Source: SVQP01 sp045660125 (GTDB lineage Bacteria; Bacillota; Clostridia; Oscillospirales; CAG-272). Taken from it: DNA of 33,361 nucleotides. Under the pieces are notes generated by a model. That model saw only the letters and a list, made by a program, of their open reading frames with translations, ran no database searches and was not told the DNA's origin. Within the stretch, counting starts at the first letter, position 1. Every line of letters starts with the position of its first letter. The stretch spans positions 1-33,361 of the forward strand of contig JAZRDG010000042.1 of NCBI GenBank assembly GCA_045660125.1, written 5' to 3'. The position numbers were made by a program, and so were the translations under genes. Shown here piece by piece: positions 30,744 to 33,361 of the stretch.

Positions 30744-30773
30744 AATTTTGCTCCTTTGCTTGTGTTCAAAACC

Positions 30774-30802
30774 ATTATAGCATAAAAATGTGCGTATGAC
30801 AA
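30774..30802 (-). promoter_or_regulatory. Promoter of the GH36 gene
   Basis: On the minus strand TTGTCA (30797-30802), 17-bp spacer, TATAAT (30774-30779). No operator-like palindrome is evident beside it. Confidence 0.78.
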
Positions 30803-30846
30803 GAGCGATCTAAATATTAAGAATTATTAAGTCTTGCCCGAGCCCC

Positions 30847-30875
30847 TTGCTTTTTGCATAAATGCATGATAAAAT
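30847..30875 (+). promoter_or_regulatory. Promoter of the YwaF/TMEM164-like gene
   Basis: TTGCTT (30847-30852), 17-bp spacer, TAAAAT (30870-30875). Confidence 0.6.
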
Positions 30876-30909
30876 GAGCTAAATATGTAAAAAGAAGGCG
30901 TTTTTTATC

Positions 30910-31728
30910 ATGCTTGAGAAAATAATATCCGTATTGGAATACAGAGCGGAGACTCCCGCCGTGTTCGGACTGTATCATATTGCGTGGCTGGTTTTGACCG
31001 TTGCCGCGACTGTCTTACTGTGTTGGCTTTATAAAAAAGGGCATATCAAAAAGCCCGAAAGACTGGTCTGGATCGTAGCCATTATCGTGACCCTGCTTGA
31101 GATCTACAAGCAGATCGTGTTTACCTACAGCGTTGACGAGTGGGGCGCTTTGACGGGTGAATATCAATGGTTTATCCTGCCGTGGCAATTCTGCTCCATG
31201 CCCATGTACGCAGGCCTTTTGGCAGGTGTGACGCGCGGCAAGGCGCGCAACTGGCTGCATTGCTTTCTTGCCACCTTTGCCATTTTCGGCGGCTTGACCG
31301 TGATGGTGTATCCCGCTCAGGTTTACGTTGCCGAGATCGGTGTGAACTTGCAGACCATGGTCTGCCATGCGTCCATGATCGTGGTTGGTGTGTTTTTGTT
31401 CTATACGGGACTTGTCAAGACCGAGTTCAAGAGCCTGTTTAAGGCATCCGCCGTATTTGCGGCAGCGTTGGGCGTAGCCCTCTGCATCAACGAGGTTGCT
31501 TACCGTGCAGGAATCATGGAAGGCGCGCACAGAGTCAATATGTTCTACGTCAGCCCGTATTGCGAGCCCTCGCTGCCCGTGTATTCCATCGTGCAGCAGC
31601 ACGTGCCGTATCCTTGGTGCTTGTTGATCTATATCGCAAGCTTCTGCGCTGTCGCGTGCATCATTTTAATGGTTGCAATGCTTGTAAAAAAGCTTGCCGA
31701 TAAAGCAAAAACAAAAAAAGTTGCGTGA
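30910..31728 (+). CDS. YwaF/TMEM164-like multi-pass membrane protein
   Basis: A 272-residue protein with about seven hydrophobic segments, resembling the bacterial YwaF (TIGR02206) family related to eukaryotic TMEM164. Marks seen are a conserved-looking LPWQFCSMPMY in the third helix region and QTMVCHASMIVVGV in a later helix, with Cys and His in membrane-facing positions. TMEM164 has been described as a phospholipid acyltransferase using a Cys and a His; whether that holds here is unknown. The ribosome binding site is weak (AGAAGG, about 11 bases before the ATG at 30910). The stop codon lies inside the terminator stem. The C-terminus is Lys-rich. Confidence 0.75.
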   Translation: MLEKIISVLEYRAETPAVFGLYHIAWLVLTVAATVLLCWLYKKGHIKKPERLVWIVAIIVTLLEIYKQIVFTYSVDEWGALTGEYQWFILPWQFCSMPMYAGLLAGVTRGKARNWLHCFLATFAIFGGLTVMVYPAQVYVAEIGVNLQTMVCHASMIVVGVFLFYTGLVKTEFKSLFKASAVFAAALGVALCINEVAYRAGIMEGAHRVNMFYVSPYCEPSLPVYSIVQQHVPYPWCLLIYIASFCAVACIILMVAMLVKKLADKAKTKKVA

Positions 31729-31746
31729 ATTTCACGCAACTTTTTT
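31714..31746. terminator. Bidirectional terminator overlapping a stop codon
   Basis: AAAAAAGTTGCGTGAA (31714-31729) and TTCACGCAACTTTTTT (31731-31746) form a perfect palindrome; inner pairs open to give the loop. The TGA of the upstream gene (31726-31728) is part of the left arm. It can serve both the plus-strand membrane protein gene and the minus-strand dehydrogenase gene, whose stop is at 31751. Confidence 0.9.
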
Positions 31747-31750
31747 ATTT

Positions 31751-32896
31751 TTACCAAATACTCTTGTAAATCTCAACGATCTCCTGCTTGGTGGGCACGC
31801 GGGGATTGGTTGCGGTGCAGCCGTCAAGCAGCGCGCACTCTGCCATTGCATCCACGTGGGAGAGGTATTCCTCCTCAGTCATGTTGACCGCCTCGGATAC
31901 GCGAGCGGGCATGTTCATTTCCTGGGTCAGGAAGTGGATATAGCTGATCAGCGCACGCACGGTGGTGATCTCGTTGAAGTTGCTCACGCCCAAAATGCGC
32001 GCCATGTTGCAGTACTTGCGCACGCAGGAGGGGTATTCGCTTTGGGAGCGCGAGGAGGTGGTGATGCCGCTGTTGTATTCGATCAGGGCAGGGAGCAACA
32101 GGGTGCAGCTGCGTCCGTGCGGAATGTGCAGGTGCGCACCCAGCTGGTGTGCCATGCCGTGCACAAGACCGAGAGACGCGGAGTTGAATGCAATGCCCGC
32201 AAGGCAAGCCGCGATGTGCATCTTGCGGCGCGCGTGCGAGTCGTTATTATCGCTGTAGGAGCGGATTAAGAACTGACCGATGATCTCAACCGACTTCTCG
32301 GCAAGTGCGCCCGAGAACTCGTTGTTGTTGGTGCTGACGTACGCCTCGATTGCGTGCGTCATGACGTCCATACCTGTGTCAGCCGTAATGGCTGCGGGCA
32401 CCGATTTGACCAGCACCTCGTCTAAAATCGCCTCCTCGGGAAGCATATCGTCGCCGCGCAAGGGGTACTTTTTGCCCTCTGCGGGGTTGGAAATGACCGA
32501 GAACGAGGTTACCTCGCTGCCCGTACCCGACGTGGTGGGAATGGCGATCAGGCGAGGGGTGTAGCCGGGCTCGATCTGACCTGCGAACTTGCGCACCGCC
32601 TTGGCAGTGTCAATGGCAGAGCCGCCGCCCACTGCGATCATGCAGGGATAATGCCCCTTGAGTACGGCAGCCACACCTGCGATCACCTTTTCTACGGGGG
32701 GATCGGGCACGATGTCGGTAAACAGGGTGTACTGCACACCCGCGCTCTCCAGGCGGTCGGTAACGTGCTTGGAAAGTCCCGAGGACACGACAAAGGGATC
32801 GGCTAAAATGATGACGTTCTCAAAGCCGATCTGCGAGAGCCTGTCAAGTGCCGATTCTCCGAAATATATTTGTGTTCCGATGTGAAATTCCTTCAT
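31751..32896 (-). CDS. Iron-containing alcohol dehydrogenase
   Basis: A 381-residue NAD(P)-dependent dehydrogenase of the group III (iron-containing) family, typically reducing aldehydes to alcohols in fermentation. The nucleotide-binding GGGSAID is at residues 90-96, PTTSGTGSEVT at 120-130, and the metal ligands D177, H181 (GMDVMTHAIEAYVS), H246 and H260 (LGLVHGMAHQLGAHLHIPHG) are all present. It resembles propanol/butanol dehydrogenases such as PduQ, but no microcompartment genes are nearby and the substrate is open. I chose the ATG at 32896, with AAGGAG 6 bases before it; a frame from 32941 would start upstream of the likely transcription start. Own promoter and shared terminator. Confidence 0.93.
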   Translation of the reverse strand: MKEFHIGTQIYFGESALDRLSQIGFENVIILADPFVVSSGLSKHVTDRLESAGVQYTLFTDIVPDPPVEKVIAGVAAVLKGHYPCMIAVGGGSAIDTAKAVRKFAGQIEPGYTPRLIAIPTTSGTGSEVTSFSVISNPAEGKKYPLRGDDMLPEEAILDEVLVKSVPAAITADTGMDVMTHAIEAYVSTNNNEFSGALAEKSVEIIGQFLIRSYSDNNDSHARRKMHIAACLAGIAFNSASLGLVHGMAHQLGAHLHIPHGRSCTLLLPALIEYNSGITTSSRSQSEYPSCVRKYCNMARILGVSNFNEITTVRALISYIHFLTQEMNMPARVSEAVNMTEEEYLSHVDAMAECALLDGCTATNPRVPTKQEIVEIYKSIW

Positions 32897-32929
32897 TGTC
32901 TGCTCCTTTAGGGACATTACTACCCATAC

Positions 32930-32958
32930 ATTATAGCACAAAGCATTGCTTTATTCAA
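32930..32958 (-). promoter_or_regulatory. Promoter of the alcohol dehydrogenase gene
   Basis: On the minus strand TTGAAT (32953-32958), 17-bp spacer, TATAAT (32930-32935). The leader is only about 25-30 bases long. Confidence 0.78.
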
Positions 32959-33048
32959 GTGAAATTCGAGAAAAAAATGATCTGATCGACAACTTTGTGC
33001 ACCTATACAAAAGCGATCTGCCAAAAGCGCCTGCCTTTGTTACTATAA

Positions 33049-33361
33049 CTGTGCCGCAGGCAATCATAACTGCAAGAAAGCACCGACGCGCGCGGTTGGT
33101 TTTTTGCAGTATTGAGTTTAAAGTGATGAGCTTGCTGCGCAAGCGTTATGAGATCGCTGCGCGATCGTTATGATATGATTGCCTTGGTTACTCAAACTGC
33201 CCGAAGGGCATCATAACTTGCCATAGGCAATCATAACTCATCACTTGCCCCAGGGCAATCATAACTGCAAGACTGCAAAAAGCACCGACGCGCGCGGTTG
33301 GTTTTTTGCAGTATTGAGTTTAAAGTGATGAGCTTGCTGCGCAAGCGTTATGAGATCGCTG
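33049..33361. repeat. Array of hairpin modules with an 83-bp exact direct repeat at 202-bp distance; runs off window
   Basis: The 83 bases 33077-33159 recur without change at 33279-33361, the window end. The preceding bases (33049-33076 and 33245-33278) are also similar, so the period is about 202 bp. Each unit has a terminator-like CCGAC/GTTGG hairpin followed by TTTTTT, and then short stems (GCTTGC/GCAAGC, GATCGC/GCGATC, TGCCC/GGGCA, TTGCC/GGCAA) joined by TTATGA, or in the other half its complement TCATAA. Outer arms AGTGATGAG (33122-33130) and CTCATCACT (33237-33245) enclose the set. No coding potential is seen from 32959 to the end. Confidence 0.85.

Noticed and set aside
32951..33173. 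Short open frames on either strand after the dehydrogenase gene
   Set aside because: They run through the repeat array, have no ribosome binding site and have low-information translations.
33049..33361. CRISPR array or tRNA cluster at the window end
   Set aside because: Repeats are palindromic modules of uneven spacing and not repeat-spacer units; no tRNA cloverleaf with a TTC-type arm was seen.

Overview
This 33.4-kb stretch looks like chromosomal DNA of a low-to-mid-GC Gram-positive anaerobe of the class Clostridia, probably a gut lineage. The signs are the Firmicutes holB-ricT-trmN gene neighbourhood, the paired glgC/glgD type of glycogen operon, a DUF4830 protein, an archaeal/eukaryotic-type prolyl-tRNA synthetase, a small 2[4Fe-4S] ferredoxin, GGAGG-type ribosome binding sites and many near-consensus sigma-A promoters with 16-17 bp spacers. 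The assignment is by gene content only.

Layout. 1-1053: 3' part of proS, followed by a 127-bp tandem repeat (1054-1319). 1386-3111: a SEDS (FtsW/RodA-type) protein and a DUF4830 membrane-anchored protein. 3216-3337: a cluster of hairpins. 3372-7717, minus strand: holB, ricT, a ferredoxin, a tRNA1(Val) methyltransferase and ttcA. 7805-7902: an inverted-repeat element. 7967-8509: a small membrane protein of unknown function flanked by two nearly identical terminators. 8647-12468, minus strand: an ABC exporter of the gliding-motility (Gld) type, with ATPase, permease and auxiliary protein. 12660-24360, plus strand: a glycogen operon behind a consensus promoter, glgB-glgC-glgD-glgA-glgP, then a cytoplasmic GH13 enzyme and a degenerate FolC-like protein. 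24361-24626: hairpins and inverted repeats. 24627-26848, minus strand: nucleoside hydrolase, mscL and rnhA, each with its own promoter. 26979-28732, plus strand: an E2-acyltransferase-like protein coupled to pgeF. 28773-30743, minus strand: a GH36 alpha-galactosidase. 30910-31728, plus strand: a YwaF/TMEM164-like membrane protein. 31751-32896, minus strand: an iron-containing alcohol dehydrogenase. 33049-33361: a repeat array that runs off the window.

How the genes fit together. The glg block is a complete store-and-retrieve module. GlgC and GlgD make ADP-glucose, GlgA elongates and GlgB branches the polymer, GlgP releases glucose-1-phosphate, and the GH13 enzyme probably trims dextrins. The GH36 alpha-galactosidase and the alcohol dehydrogenase fit a sugar-fermenting life style.

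Most unusual points: (a) a FolC-family protein at the end of the glycogen operon that has lost the ATP-binding loop and the other catalytic signatures; (b) an E2/CAT-fold protein whose catalytic His position is Glu; (c) two unrelated intergenic repeat systems, a 127-bp tandem pair and a 202-bp-period array of small hairpins joined by TTATGA/TCATAA linkers; (d) hairpins that embed or abut ribosome binding sites. I did not find a CRISPR array, transposase, phage gene, rRNA or tRNA.
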